From Pseudomonadota bacterium (GTDB lineage: Bacteria; Myxococcota; Myxococcia; Myxococcales; Myxococcaceae), in NCBI GenBank assembly GCA_023423535.1, contig JAFAFL010000021.1, positions 1 through 64,000 on the forward strand: DNA of 64,000 bases, given 5' to 3'. Position 1 is the stretch's first letter. The number at the start of each line of letters is the position of its first letter. Positions 30,280 through 38,857 of the stretch are shown here, in pieces. Both the position numbers and the translations under genes were made by a program. The notes beneath the pieces are model-generated. The model searched no databases. It was given only the letters and a program-made list of their open reading frames with translations, and was not told the DNA's origin.

Positions 30280-30309
30280 CAGATAGCAGCGCCCTCTTCA
30301 GCCTGTCAA
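30280..30309 (-). promoter_or_regulatory. Sigma-70-type promoter for tRNA-Val/thrS
   Basis: A perfect TTGACA (30309-30304) and TATCTG (30285-30280) are separated by 18 bp on the minus strand. The -35 box overlaps the stop codon region of the uracil-DNA glycosylase gene. Transcription would begin about 33 nt before tRNA-Val. It is the best promoter match in the window. Confidence 0.7.
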
Positions 30310-31007
30310 GGAGAACGGCGAGCAACCCGCTTCGCTTCTTCGATCACGCGGTCGAACATCGCGTCGGTGAGCCGGCCGGTCTGCGTGTTCTGCTGGCTGA
30401 CGTGGTAGCAGCCCAGCATCACCGGCGCGCCCTCCACCTGTGCCACCGCGCCGTGGCCGAAGGCGGGCAGCGGCCGCGGAAGCCCAAGGCCCCTCCGCGC
30501 GAAGTGGCCGAGCGTCGAAGTCCAGGCGTGCGCCCCCAACGCGACGATCACCTCCGGCTTCAAGAGCCGCAGCTCCCGGTCGAGGAACTCCGAGCAGTGC
30601 GCGAACTCCTCCTTCGTCGGCTTGTTGTCCGGCGGCACGCAGCGCACCGGCGCCACGATGTAGACGTCGAACAGGGTCAGCCCGTCGTCGCGGTGCGTGC
30701 TCGTGGGCTGGTTGCAGAGCCCGGCGCGGTAGAGCCCTTTGAAGAGGAAGTCGCCGCTGCGGTCGCCGGTGAAGAAGCGACCGGTGCGGTTGCCGCCGTG
30801 CGCGGCCGGGGCGAGCCCCACGAGCACGATGCGCGCCTTGCGATCACCGAAGCCCGGCAGCGGGCGGCCCCAATAGGTCTCGTCGCGGAAGGCGCGGCGC
30901 TTCTCGCGGGCCACGGTCTCGCGCCAGGCCACGAGCCTCGGGCAGCGGCGGCAGTCCACGATCTGCGCGTGCAGCGCGGCGAAGCTGTCTCTGGCGGGGC
31001 GGGCCAT
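30306..31007 (-). CDS. Uracil-DNA glycosylase, family 5 (UdgB) type
   Basis: A 233-residue iron-sulphur uracil-DNA glycosylase removes uracil (and probably other deaminated bases) from DNA. ATG 31007 is used because longer starts add arginine-rich filler. Cysteines 19, 22, 123 and 138 have the spacing of the [4Fe-4S] site. Motif 1 is GLAPAAHGGNRTGRFF, which with GDRSGDFL is typical of family 5 rather than family 4. The second motif is CYHVSQQNTQTGRLT, where many members have HPSxxNTQTGRLT. It acts in base-excision repair, useful in a GC-rich genome where cytosine deamination is frequent. It diverges from the KaiC-like gene. Confidence 0.9.
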   Translation of the reverse strand: MARPARDSFAALHAQIVDCRRCPRLVAWRETVAREKRRAFRDETYWGRPLPGFGDRKARIVLVGLAPAAHGGNRTGRFFTGDRSGDFLFKGLYRAGLCNQPTSTHRDDGLTLFDVYIVAPVRCVPPDNKPTKEEFAHCSEFLDRELRLLKPEVIVALGAHAWTSTLGHFARRGLGLPRPLPAFGHGAVAQVEGAPVMLGCYHVSQQNTQTGRLTDAMFDRVIEEAKRVARRSP

Positions 31008-31137
31008 GCGCGTTCGCCGTCTTATTCCAACCCGGCGCGGAAGGACCAAAACCGGACGGTAGGCGTGGGTGCTCGTCTGGATCAGTTGTCCGGTCCCTGC
31101 CAAGACGCCGGGTCATACACACCTTCGCACGATTCAC

Positions 31138-32619
31138 ATGACCACGGACCTCGCGGCCACTGGAATCCCCGGACTCGACGACATCCTCCGCGGCGGACTG
31201 CCGCGCCGGCGCATCTATCTCCTGCAGGGCTCGCCGGGCACCGGCAAGACCACGCTCGGGCTGCAGTTTCTCCTCGAGGGGAAGCGGCGGGGCGAGACCG
31301 GCTTGTACGTCACCCTGTCGGAGACCGAGGAGGAGCTCCACGCGGTCGCCCGCTCGCACGGCTGGGACCTCTCCGGGATCGGGGTGCACCCGCTCTCCTC
31401 GCTGGAGGAGATGCTCGACGCACAGGCGCAGAACACCCTCTTCCATCCGGCGGAGGTGGAGCTGAACGAGACGACCTCGCGGGTGCTCGAGCTGGTGGAC
31501 CGGGAGCGGCCGCAGCGCATCGTGTTCGACTCGCTCTCCGAGCTGCGGCTGCTCGCCGGGGATTCGCTGCGCTACCGCCGGCAGATCCTCTCGCTGAAGC
31601 AGTACTTCGCCGGACGGCAGAGCACCGTGCTCTTCCTCGACGACGGGACCGCGGCCGAGAGCGACCTGCAGCTGCACAGCCTCTCGCACGGCGTGGTCCT
31701 GCTGCACTCCGGCTCACCGGACTACGGCGCGGTCCGCCGGCGGCTGGAGATCACCAAGCTGCGCGGGGTCCCCTTCCGCACCGGCCGGCACGACTACACG
31801 ATCGAGAAGGGCGGCCTGCAGGTCTTCCCGCGGCTGGTGGCGGCGGAGCACCACCTCGACTTCGTCGAGGAGACGCTCTCGTGCGGCGTGCCGGACCTGG
31901 ACGCGCTGCTCGGCGGCGGGCTCGCGCGAGGGACGAGCACGCTGCTGCTCGGACCTGCGGGGACCGGAAAGTCGAGCCTCGTGGCGCAGTTCGCCCACGC
32001 CTCGACCACCCGGGGCGAGAAGGTGGCGATCTTTGCCTTCGACGAGAATGTGGGGACGCTCTTCGCGCGCGCCCGCGGGCTGGGGATCCCGCTCGAGGAG
32101 GCGGCGGAGGCGGGCCGGCTCGCCGTGCACCAGGTGGATCCGGCGGAGCTGTCGCCGGGAGAGCTCGCCCACCGGGTCCGCGAAGCGGTGGAGCGGGACG
32201 GCGTGCGCATCATCGCGATCGACAGCGTCAACGGCTACCTGATGTCGATGCCGGACGAGCAGAACCTCGTCATCCACCTGCACGAGCTGTTGAGCTACCT
32301 CGCGCAAAGAGGGGTCACCACGCTGATGGTGGTAGCGCAGCACGGACTGCTGGGGACGATGGCGGCGCCGGTGGACGTGACGTACCTTTCGGACACGGTC
32401 ATGCTGCTGCGGTTCTTCGAGGCGGAGGGCCGCGTGCGCAAGGCGATCAGCGTTCTGAAGAAGCGTATCGGCTCGCACGAGGACACCATCCGCGAGCTGC
32501 AGGTGGGCGGCGGCGGCGTGCGCGTGGGCGCTCCCCTGTCCGAGTTCCGCGGCGTGCTGAGCGGAACGCCGGCCTTCTCCGGGCGGACGAGCGCGCTCCT
32601 GGACGATCCTTCGCGATGA
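31138..32619 (+). CDS. KaiC-like two-domain RecA-fold ATPase
   Basis: A 493-residue protein has two tandem KaiC domains. ATG 31138 starts MTTDLAATGIPGLDDILRGGLP. Domain 1 has Walker A GSPGTGKTT (Lys37) and Walker B RIVFDSLSEL. Domain 2 has GPAGTGKSS (Lys278) and RIIAIDSVNGY. The glutamates after the first domain's YVTLSETEEE resemble the KaiC catalytic region. Domain 2 has FAFDEN at that place. No KaiA or KaiB is nearby, so this is a signalling KaiC homologue rather than a proven clock. Its stop codon overlaps the start of the histidine kinase (ATGA), strongly suggesting that the two proteins act together. Confidence 0.92.
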   Translation: MTTDLAATGIPGLDDILRGGLPRRRIYLLQGSPGTGKTTLGLQFLLEGKRRGETGLYVTLSETEEELHAVARSHGWDLSGIGVHPLSSLEEMLDAQAQNTLFHPAEVELNETTSRVLELVDRERPQRIVFDSLSELRLLAGDSLRYRRQILSLKQYFAGRQSTVLFLDDGTAAESDLQLHSLSHGVVLLHSGSPDYGAVRRRLEITKLRGVPFRTGRHDYTIEKGGLQVFPRLVAAEHHLDFVEETLSCGVPDLDALLGGGLARGTSTLLLGPAGTGKSSLVAQFAHASTTRGEKVAIFAFDENVGTLFARARGLGIPLEEAAEAGRLAVHQVDPAELSPGELAHRVREAVERDGVRIIAIDSVNGYLMSMPDEQNLVIHLHELLSYLAQRGVTTLMVVAQHGLLGTMAAPVDVTYLSDTVMLLRFFEAEGRVRKAISVLKKRIGSHEDTIRELQVGGGGVRVGAPLSEFRGVLSGTPAFSGRTSALLDDPSR

Positions 32620-33800
32620 GCCGGAACGCGGCGGAGGACAAGGGTCAGCGGATCGTCATCCTCGCGCCCACGGGGCGTGACGGTGCCCTGGCCACGGCCG
32701 CCCTCCACCGCGCGGGCTTCAGCGCAGATGCCTATGAAGGCGTGAACGACACCTGCGCCGCGGTCGAAGAGGGAGCGGGTGCGCTGCTCGTCGCCGAGGA
32801 GGCGCTGACCGGTCCGTTCGTCTCCTGTCTCGCGGGGATCCTCAGGGCGCAGCCGGCGTGGTCGGACCTGCCCATCCTCGTGCTGTCGGCGGCGGGCGCG
32901 ACCGGCGTGGGCGCGGCGCGGATGGAGCAGCTGCTCGACGTGCTGGGAAACGTGACCGTGATCGAACGGCCGGTGCGCGTCGCCAACCTCGTCACCGCGG
33001 TGAGGGCGGCGCTCCGGGCGCGCAACCGCCAGTACGCCGCGCGCGGGCTGCTGGAGACGCTGGGACGGAAGGAAGAGGAGACGCGCGAGCGCGCGGACTT
33101 CGAACAGCAGCTCATCGGCATCGTCAGCCACGACCTGCGCAACCCGCTCACCGCGATCAAGCTCGGCGTGTCGGCGCTGCTGCGCAGCCCCTCCCTCGGC
33201 GATCGGGAGACGCGCGGCCTCTTGAGGGTCCAGGAGTCCGCCGAACGCGCGACGCGCATGGTGAAGGACCTGCTCGACTTCACCCAGGCACGGCTGGGCG
33301 GCGGCATCCGGCTCGAGCGACGCCAGGCGGACCTGCATGCGGTCACCCGCGCGGTGGTGGACGAGGTGGAGGCGAGCCACCCGGGACGGCACATCCTCCT
33401 GCGGCAGGAGGGCGACGCCCGCGGGGTGTGGGATCCGGACCGGCTCGCGCAGGTGGTACAGAACCTCGTCACCAACGCGGTGAAGTACAGCCCGCCCGAG
33501 TCCGCGGTGCGCGTGCTGACCGGTACCGACGGCGACTGGGCGGAGCTCACGGTGGAGAACGAGGGCGAGCCCATCCCCGCCGAACGCCTGCCGGAGATCT
33601 TCAGGCCCATGACCCGCGCCACCTCAGAGATCGACCGGGCGGGGCGAAGCGTGGGGCTCGGGCTCTACATCGTGCGGCACATCGTGGACGCGCACGGCGG
33701 CAACGTGCTCGTGCGGTCGAACGAGGAGGGCACCGTGTTCCTCGTGCAGCTCCCCCGCTCCGCGGGCGCCACCTCTTCGGCCGCGGCCTCCGCGGGCTGA
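32616..33800 (+). CDS. Sensor histidine kinase with degenerate N-terminal receiver domain
   Basis: A 394-residue cytosolic kinase. Residues 1-130 have the strand-helix layout of a receiver domain (RIVILAPTGRDG, GALLVAEEAL, LPILVLSAAG), but the acidic pocket and the phosphorylatable Asp are absent; Glu stands near the expected place. A coiled-coil linker leads to HisKA with His172 (GIVSHDLRNPLTAIKLG), then the HATPase domain with the N-box (QNLVTNAVKYSPP) and G-boxes (GRSVGLGLYIV). No membrane segment is seen, so input may come from the KaiC-like partner, whose gene overlaps by 4 nt. Its target regulator is not in the window. Confidence 0.92.
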   Translation: MSRNAAEDKGQRIVILAPTGRDGALATAALHRAGFSADAYEGVNDTCAAVEEGAGALLVAEEALTGPFVSCLAGILRAQPAWSDLPILVLSAAGATGVGAARMEQLLDVLGNVTVIERPVRVANLVTAVRAALRARNRQYAARGLLETLGRKEEETRERADFEQQLIGIVSHDLRNPLTAIKLGVSALLRSPSLGDRETRGLLRVQESAERATRMVKDLLDFTQARLGGGIRLERRQADLHAVTRAVVDEVEASHPGRHILLRQEGDARGVWDPDRLAQVVQNLVTNAVKYSPPESAVRVLTGTDGDWAELTVENEGEPIPAERLPEIFRPMTRATSEIDRAGRSVGLGLYIVRHIVDAHGGNVLVRSNEEGTVFLVQLPRSAGATSSAAASAG

Positions 33801-33803
33801 GAC

Positions 33804-34589
33804 TTACGGCGCAAGTCGCTCCAGCAGCCGGCGCGCCGCCAGCGCCCGTCGCTCGTCTCCGCCGACCTCCACCTCCAGCTCCAGCCGTGTCGCGCTGCGG
33901 AGCACCGGCGCCAACGCCTCTTCGCTGATGCCCGGCGGCACCGGCACCCGGACCCTTGCGCCGCACCGGGACCAGGCCGCGGCATCCGCGAGCCGCACCG
34001 TCCGCACGGTGAGGAACGCGAGCGCGGGTACCTCCACGTCGCACTCGGGGGGCGCCGTCCCCTCCGGGAGGACGAGCAGCACCGGCCTTCGCGCGGCGGC
34101 GATGAGGGAGAGCGCGCCCACCGTCAGCGCCTCGTCCGAGCGAGGAGACCAGCCCAGGCGGGAGGGAGTCCGCGCCGCCGCGGGTCCCGCCGACTCCGGC
34201 AGCTCCGGCCAGGGACCTGCGTGATCCTGCGCGAACGGGCGGGCGCCGAAGCGCGTGAGCCAGGCGGCGGCGATCGTCCCTTCGCGAAGCCAGAGCCCGG
34301 CCGCGGGGGCGGCGCCAAAGGAGTCGGCCTGCACCGCGTTCACCGGTGGCCGCACCTCGACCCACGCGGACTCGAAGCGGGAGAGGGCCTTCGCGGTGGC
34401 GGGCCGCAGCGTGTTGCCACCGGTGCGCAGCCAGAGCACCGCGCGCGGACGGGCCAGCGAGGCGAGCGCGTCCGCCGGGAGCGCCTCGTCGGCGAGGAGG
34501 TGCACCCGGAGGTCGGGCGAGACCGCGGCCTCGGGCACGTGGGTCCCCGCGCCCAGCACCAGCAGCGAGGCGAGCGCGGAGGCGATCAC
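33804..34589 (-). CDS. Exported hypothetical protein
   Basis: This 261-residue protein begins at GTG 34589, which overlaps the stop codon of the AI-2E family permease gene (GTGA). The N-terminus is a signal-like stretch (IASALASLLVLGAG). The rest is alpha-beta with many Ala, Arg and Leu (LRVHLLADEALPADAL, RPVLLVLPEGTAPP, RLELEVEVGGDERR), perhaps a periplasmic Rossmann-like fold resembling a TolR/ExbD-like or biopolymer domain at the very end. That comparison is weak. It is the last gene of the seven-gene operon and converges with the histidine kinase, with 3 nt between stop codons. Confidence 0.7.
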   Translation of the reverse strand: MIASALASLLVLGAGTHVPEAAVSPDLRVHLLADEALPADALASLARPRAVLWLRTGGNTLRPATAKALSRFESAWVEVRPPVNAVQADSFGAAPAAGLWLREGTIAAAWLTRFGARPFAQDHAGPWPELPESAGPAAARTPSRLGWSPRSDEALTVGALSLIAAARRPVLLVLPEGTAPPECDVEVPALAFLTVRTVRLADAAAWSRCGARVRVPVPPGISEEALAPVLRSATRLELEVEVGGDERRALAARRLLERLAP

Positions 34590-35788
34590 GGCTCGGGCTG
34601 TGCGGCCGTGGCTCCGTCGTAGAGGCGCGACTTGCGGTAGCGCTCGATGACCACGTTGACCACGACCCGCAGGATGGCGGCGACCGGCACCGCGAGGAGG
34701 ATCCCCACGAAGCCGAAGAGCTCGCCGAACGCGAGCACCGCGAGGATGACCGCCACCGACGAGAGCCCGACCTTCTCGCCCACGATGCGCGGGGTGATGA
34801 CGAAGCCTTCGAGCAGCTGCCCGACCACGAAGGTCGCGACGACCACGCCGAGCTGCCACATGCCCTGCCAGCTGAGGAGCATGCCCACCGCCGCCAGCAC
34901 CACGCCGAGCGCCGTGCCGAGGTACGGCACCATGTTCCCGAAGCCCGCGACGAGGCCGATGACGATCGCCAGCTCCACGCGCGCGAAGGAGAGCCCGGTG
35001 GCGTAGATGACCGAGAGCACCGCGCCCACGGTGATCTGGCCCTGCACGAAGGCGGAGAGCACGCCGTCCACCTGCGCGAAGCGGCGAGAGACGAGCGGCA
35101 CCGCCCTGCGCGGAAGCAGGCCACGCGCGGTGGAGATGAGCAGCGGGTAGTCGCGCAGGAAGAAGAAGCCCACCACCGGCACGATGAGCAGGCCGAGGAT
35201 GATCACCACGAAGCGCGCGGTGTTCTGCGCAAACGAGGCGAGCACGCGGGCGATGACCGGACCTGCGCTGGTCAGCAGATCCGTGGCCTCGCCGCCGATC
35301 TCCTGGGCGCGCGTCCGCCACAGCTGCGGCAGCGAGATGTCGAACGTCGCCTCCACGCGCGGGATGAACTCGGTGGCGGCGCGCTTCACGAAGACCGGCA
35401 GCCGCTGCACCTCGTCGCGGAAGACGGGGATGAGGTAGAGGATGAAGCCCGCGAGCACGAGGCCCAGCAGGCCCATCACCGCGGTGGCGCCCCAGGTGCG
35501 ATCGAGCCCGCGGCGCTCGAGGAACGAGACCGCCGGGTTGAGGATGTAGGCCAGCGCCAGCGAGAGCAGCACCGGCACCGCCACCCCGGAGAAGATCGAG
35601 ATGAGCAGGAAGACGAGGCCCATCGCCGCCGTCATCGCCGCCGCCCAGTAGAGGTCGATGCGGCGGGCCTCGCTCTCCGGCAGCGTGAGGTCAGGCTCCG
35701 GCGCGGGCTGGGGGCCGGGGTTCACGACCGCCAGCGCGGGCGCGGAGGGCCTCTCCAGCTCCGGCTCCGGCGAGCGCTCCTGCTTCAA
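34586..35788 (-). CDS. AI-2E transporter family permease
   Basis: A 400-residue polytopic membrane protein of the AI-2E exporter/UPF0118 family. It has about eight hydrophobic segments, with AAMTAAMGLVFLLISIF, LALAYILNPAVSFLERRGL and LEGFVITPRIVGEKVGL matching family landmarks. Members are linked to autoinducer-2 export, Na+/H+ antiport or envelope stress. The substrate here is unknown. The start is the TTG at 35788, whose TTGA overlaps the pgsA stop. No ATG or GTG occurs earlier in the protein before the first helix, and GGAGGAG lies 13 nt upstream. The N-terminal 55 residues are Pro/Glu-rich and cytosolic. Confidence 0.88.
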   Translation of the reverse strand: MKQERSPEPELERPSAPALAVVNPGPQPAPEPDLTLPESEARRIDLYWAAAMTAAMGLVFLLISIFSGVAVPVLLSLALAYILNPAVSFLERRGLDRTWGATAVMGLLGLVLAGFILYLIPVFRDEVQRLPVFVKRAATEFIPRVEATFDISLPQLWRTRAQEIGGEATDLLTSAGPVIARVLASFAQNTARFVVIILGLLIVPVVGFFFLRDYPLLISTARGLLPRRAVPLVSRRFAQVDGVLSAFVQGQITVGAVLSVIYATGLSFARVELAIVIGLVAGFGNMVPYLGTALGVVLAAVGMLLSWQGMWQLGVVVATFVVGQLLEGFVITPRIVGEKVGLSSVAVILAVLAFGELFGFVGILLAVPVAAILRVVVNVVIERYRKSRLYDGATAAQPEP

Positions 35789-36420
35789 CCGCGCGTCTTT
35801 TCTCCTCCGGCCGATGACTGCCTCCGTGACTTCTCTGCGTGCGCTGAACCGGGCCCCGCCGGGAGCGCCGGCATGAAGAACAGGTACCCGAACCGCGACC
35901 AGTATTGCAGCGTGCTGACGACGACGCACAGCCCGGCCACGAACCCCACCGCCCAGACCCAGCCCGTGAGTGCCTGGGGAGCACGCGGGCTGGCGCTCGC
36001 CAACGCGAGCACCACGGTCAGTACGAGCGCGAAGGTGGAGTATTTCCCGATGCGTGTGGGCTCGGCAGGGATCTCCAGGCGCTTGTGCTTCACCCACAGC
36101 GCGCCCACCGCCATCGGCCCGTCGCGCAGGAGGATCACGCCCAGCAGCCAGACGGGCAGCACGCCGTCCACCACCAGCGTCACCAGCGCGGTGAAGATGA
36201 GGAGCTTGTCCGCCAGCGGATCGATGATCCCGCCCAGCTTGCTGCGCTGGTTCAAAAGCCTCGCCGCCAGCCCGTCGATGACGTCGGAGACCGCGGCGGT
36301 GATGAAGACCGCCAGCGCCCACTCCGGCTCGCCGGTGAGCCGCAGCCAGAGGAACACCGGCACCAGCCCCAACCGGATGAAGGAGATGACGTTGGGGACG
36401 TTGAACGCGTCACTCGCCAA
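35785..36420 (-). CDS. pgsA: CDP-alcohol phosphatidyltransferase (PgsA-like)
   Basis: A 211-residue membrane enzyme transfers a phosphatidyl group from CDP-diacylglycerol to an alcohol, most likely glycerol-3-phosphate. The diagnostic motif is complete: DVIDGLAARLLNQRSKLGG continuing IIDPLADK, matching D-x2-D-G-x2-A-R-x8-G-x3-D-x3-D. About five to six hydrophobic segments are present, and NVPNVISFIRLGLVP is a typical N-terminus. The start is TTG 36420 with GGAG 8 nt upstream. The C-terminus is extended and polar (EKSRRQSSAGGEKTRG). Its gene sits inside an operon of envelope proteins of unknown role and may be a second copy specialised for them. Confidence 0.88.
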   Translation of the reverse strand: MASDAFNVPNVISFIRLGLVPVFLWLRLTGEPEWALAVFITAAVSDVIDGLAARLLNQRSKLGGIIDPLADKLLIFTALVTLVVDGVLPVWLLGVILLRDGPMAVGALWVKHKRLEIPAEPTRIGKYSTFALVLTVVLALASASPRAPQALTGWVWAVGFVAGLCVVVSTLQYWSRFGYLFFMPALPAGPGSAHAEKSRRQSSAGGEKTRG

Positions 36421-36435
36421 GCGCGCGGCTCCGGG

Positions 36436-37278
36436 TCACGGCGTGGTGCCGTTCTGGTCGTTCTGGTCGTTCTTTGCGTTCCCGGCGTTCTTGCGGACGA
36501 AGCGCGCGAAGGCGTGATCCGGATCCGGCGCGTCGGATTGCTCGGACCACAGCTCCTCGTCCACGGTGACGACCATCCCCCGCTGCAGCTCGAGGAACCG
36601 CTTCTCCCACTGGTCCTTCGAGATCTCCTGCGGCCCGGCGACCTGCACGCGCGGCTTTCCGCCCGGCGGCACGCGCGCGTTCGGACCTGCCGGCGCCCCG
36701 TTCTCCGGCGCGAGCTTCTTCACCGCGGCGGTGGAGGCCACCGCGACCACGCCCTCGCTGACCTGCACCCGGGTGCGCTGCGACGGCTTGCCGCCCTTCA
36801 CGGTGGGGATCGCGTCCACCCAGAACTCGGTGCCGCGCACGCCGGCGACCGCGCGCTCGGTGCGGACCTCGAACTTCGCGTCGCTGCCCGCGACCGCCTT
36901 CGCGACCTTCGACCACATCTTTCCCACCCCGAGCGTGGTGAAGAAGCCCTCGCGCTCTCCGGTCTGCGCCGCGAAGTCCGCCGCGTCGAGCTGCAGACGC
37001 GACTTCTCGTCGAGCATCAACACGCTCTTGTCGTTGAGCGTGATCTTCAGCCGCACGCCCGCCGCGGTCTCGAGGTGATCGCCCACGTGGACAGTCGCGC
37101 CCGTCTTCAGCGGGACCGCGGCGCCCTTCCCCTCGTTCGGCTTGCGCACCGCCCGTCCCGAGCCTTCGATCACCGTGACCTGGCCCACCGCCTTCGGCTG
37201 CGCGTCCTGCGCCAGCGCCGCGGTTCCCCAAAGCAGTGTCAGCGCCACCCCGAACGCCATCGCACGCGCTGCCGTCAT
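36436..37278 (-). CDS. FecR-domain periplasmic protein
   Basis: A 280-residue exported protein has a signal peptide ending ALAQDA. A FecR-type beta domain spans residues about 35-175 (VGQVTVIEGSGRAV, VHVGDHLETAAGVRLKITL, and the signature AVAGVRGTEFWVD). FecR domains occur in anti-sigma proteins and in stand-alone envelope proteins. Here no membrane helix or sigma factor gene is adjacent, so it is probably a structural or ligand-binding periplasmic protein. The C-terminal 90 residues are charged and end in a low-complexity NDQNDQN run. The ATG overlaps the upstream PEGA gene stop (ATGA). Confidence 0.85.
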   Translation of the reverse strand: MTAARAMAFGVALTLLWGTAALAQDAQPKAVGQVTVIEGSGRAVRKPNEGKGAAVPLKTGATVHVGDHLETAAGVRLKITLNDKSVLMLDEKSRLQLDAADFAAQTGEREGFFTTLGVGKMWSKVAKAVAGSDAKFEVRTERAVAGVRGTEFWVDAIPTVKGGKPSQRTRVQVSEGVVAVASTAAVKKLAPENGAPAGPNARVPPGGKPRVQVAGPQEISKDQWEKRFLELQRGMVVTVDEELWSEQSDAPDPDHAFARFVRKNAGNAKNDQNDQNGTTP

Positions 37279-37664
37279 CTGCCCTCTCCTTCCGGCGCCC
37301 TCGGGCGCAGCTGCACCGCCAGCGACGCAGTGGCCCCACCGGCCTGGTACCAGGTCTCGTAGGGCCAGTAGCCCGCCTTCTTCACCACCACGTGCCGCAT
37401 CCGCGTCCCCAGCGACAGACGCCGCTGCCGGCCGTCGAAGTCGTCACACCGGCCCTGCGGCACCCCGTCCACCTCGACCTCCGCGTCCGGTGGATCGCAT
37501 TTGAGGGCCAGCTCGCCACCGCGCCCTCGCGCCTCCTGCATCAGCGCGTCCGCCCGCTGCACCGTCTCCGCGTGCTCCGGCCTGCCGCTGCGACATCCCA
37601 CCGTTGCGAAGACGAGCAGCAGGCCGCAGACGAGCGCCCCGCGTGACCGCGACCGCCCCTTCAC
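37275..37664 (-). CDS. PEGA-domain lipoprotein
   Basis: A 129-residue predicted lipoprotein with the lipid-attachment cysteine at residue 24 (LVFATVGC). The GTG start at 37664 overlaps the stop of the FlgT_N-like gene (GTGA). After a short helix (AETVQRADALMQEARG) comes a PEGA-type beta domain (CDPPDAEVEVDGVPQGRC, MRHVVVKKAGYWPYE). The two cysteines bracketing the VDG loop could form a disulphide. PEGA domains are surface beta-sandwiches, often near kinases or S-layer proteins. The gene is coupled on both sides within the seven-gene operon. Confidence 0.8.
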   Translation of the reverse strand: MKGRSRSRGALVCGLLLVFATVGCRSGRPEHAETVQRADALMQEARGRGGELALKCDPPDAEVEVDGVPQGRCDDFDGRQRRLSLGTRMRHVVVKKAGYWPYETWYQAGGATASLAVQLRPRAPEGEGR

Positions 37665-38857
37665 TTCGCGACCGTCAGCTCCACACGGTTCTGGCTGCGC
37701 CCGGTGACGGAGACCTTCTTGCCCTTGAACGTCGCGGTGCGGAACTCGCCGGCGAGATCCTGCGTGCTGCCCACGTAGGTCAGCTCGAAGTTCGCCCGGC
37801 CCGCCTCGAAGTTGCCCTCGGTCACGTCCTGCACGCCGCGTCGCCCGCCGAGCACCCGCTTGAAGTCCTCCACCGCGCCGTAGTCCCCGAGCCCCACCAC
37901 GTCCACCACCACCCGGCTGCCGTTCTGCTTCGCGTCGCCGAGCCGCGCGTACACCGCCTTGCGGACCGCGCCCACCATCTCGCCGCCCTGCGCGCGCGCC
38001 ATGTCGAACGCGGTGCGCTCGTAGGAGATGATCCCGGTCTTCTTGCCGCTGTTGAACTTGCCCGCCACCGTCGTCAGCTGCGTGCCGCTGTCGGTGCTGA
38101 ACGCGGCGATGTCCCACTCGCCGGTCACCGGGAAGAAGCCCTTCGTCATCGCTCCGTCCGGCTGGAAGCGGAAGGTCACCCGCCCATAGACGATCACGTC
38201 CGCGCGCGTGAGGTTGCCGATCTCCTTCGCCTCGGTCGCGCCCAGCGCCGCGCCGCCCGCCACGCGCACCTTCCCCGCCGCGAACGAAGGGTCGATGATC
38301 GTCCAGCCGTCCTTGCTGAAGGCCTCGGTCAGCGCCTGGGTCATCACGCCGGAGGAGGTCACCACCCCGCCGGTGTCGATGGACTGCTCCTGCAGGAGGA
38401 TGACGAGTTTTCTGCCCTCCAGCGACTTCACCAGCAGCTGGATCGCCTGCAGATCGCGATCGAGCGGCGCGGTGCTCACGGTCGCGCTCAGCTTCGCGGT
38501 GACGACGCCGCCCTCCTTCGAGAACTGCGGCGCGCTGAACTTCTTCACGTAGCCCTGCGAGTTGGTGAGGATCCGGTCCTGTACCAGCGTGCTGCCCTTC
38601 ACCAGCGTGTCGCTGGAGACGAGCGTCCCCGCCACCTGCTCCACCGCGTTTCGGAGCGCGTTCTTCTTCGCCTCCTCGCGCGCCTTCACCTCGTCCCCGT
38701 TGACGATCGCGGCCTCGCCCACCGCCTCCACCGTCCGGTCCTCTTCCGCTTTTGCCTGCCCCTGCTGTCCTTGAGCGAGCGCGGGAAGGGAGAGAAGCGA
38801 GACCGCGAGCAGCACCGACTGCATCGAAAGAGTCTTCATGGCCATGGGCGCCGTCAC
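37661..38857 (-). CDS. Exported protein with FlgT N-terminal-like domain
   Basis: A 398-residue exported protein (signal region LSMQSVLLAVSLLSLPALAQ). The first domain, TVEAVGEAAIVNGDEVKAR and NALRNAVEQVAGTLV then SQGYVKKFSAP, matches the FlgT N-terminal domain pattern. FlgT forms part of a flagellar outer-membrane ring, but no flagellar gene is near, so another envelope complex is likely. The middle region (VILLQEQSID, RADVIVYGRVTF) resembles CsgG/curli-secretion-like or lipoprotein-recruiting folds, and the C-terminus is beta-rich. GTG 38857 (GTGA overlap with the upstream gene) or ATG 38845 could be the start. Confidence 0.78.
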   Translation of the reverse strand: MTAPMAMKTLSMQSVLLAVSLLSLPALAQGQQGQAKAEEDRTVEAVGEAAIVNGDEVKAREEAKKNALRNAVEQVAGTLVSSDTLVKGSTLVQDRILTNSQGYVKKFSAPQFSKEGGVVTAKLSATVSTAPLDRDLQAIQLLVKSLEGRKLVILLQEQSIDTGGVVTSSGVMTQALTEAFSKDGWTIIDPSFAAGKVRVAGGAALGATEAKEIGNLTRADVIVYGRVTFRFQPDGAMTKGFFPVTGEWDIAAFSTDSGTQLTTVAGKFNSGKKTGIISYERTAFDMARAQGGEMVGAVRKAVYARLGDAKQNGSRVVVDVVGLGDYGAVEDFKRVLGGRRGVQDVTEGNFEAGRANFELTYVGSTQDLAGEFRTATFKGKKVSVTGRSQNRVELTVAK

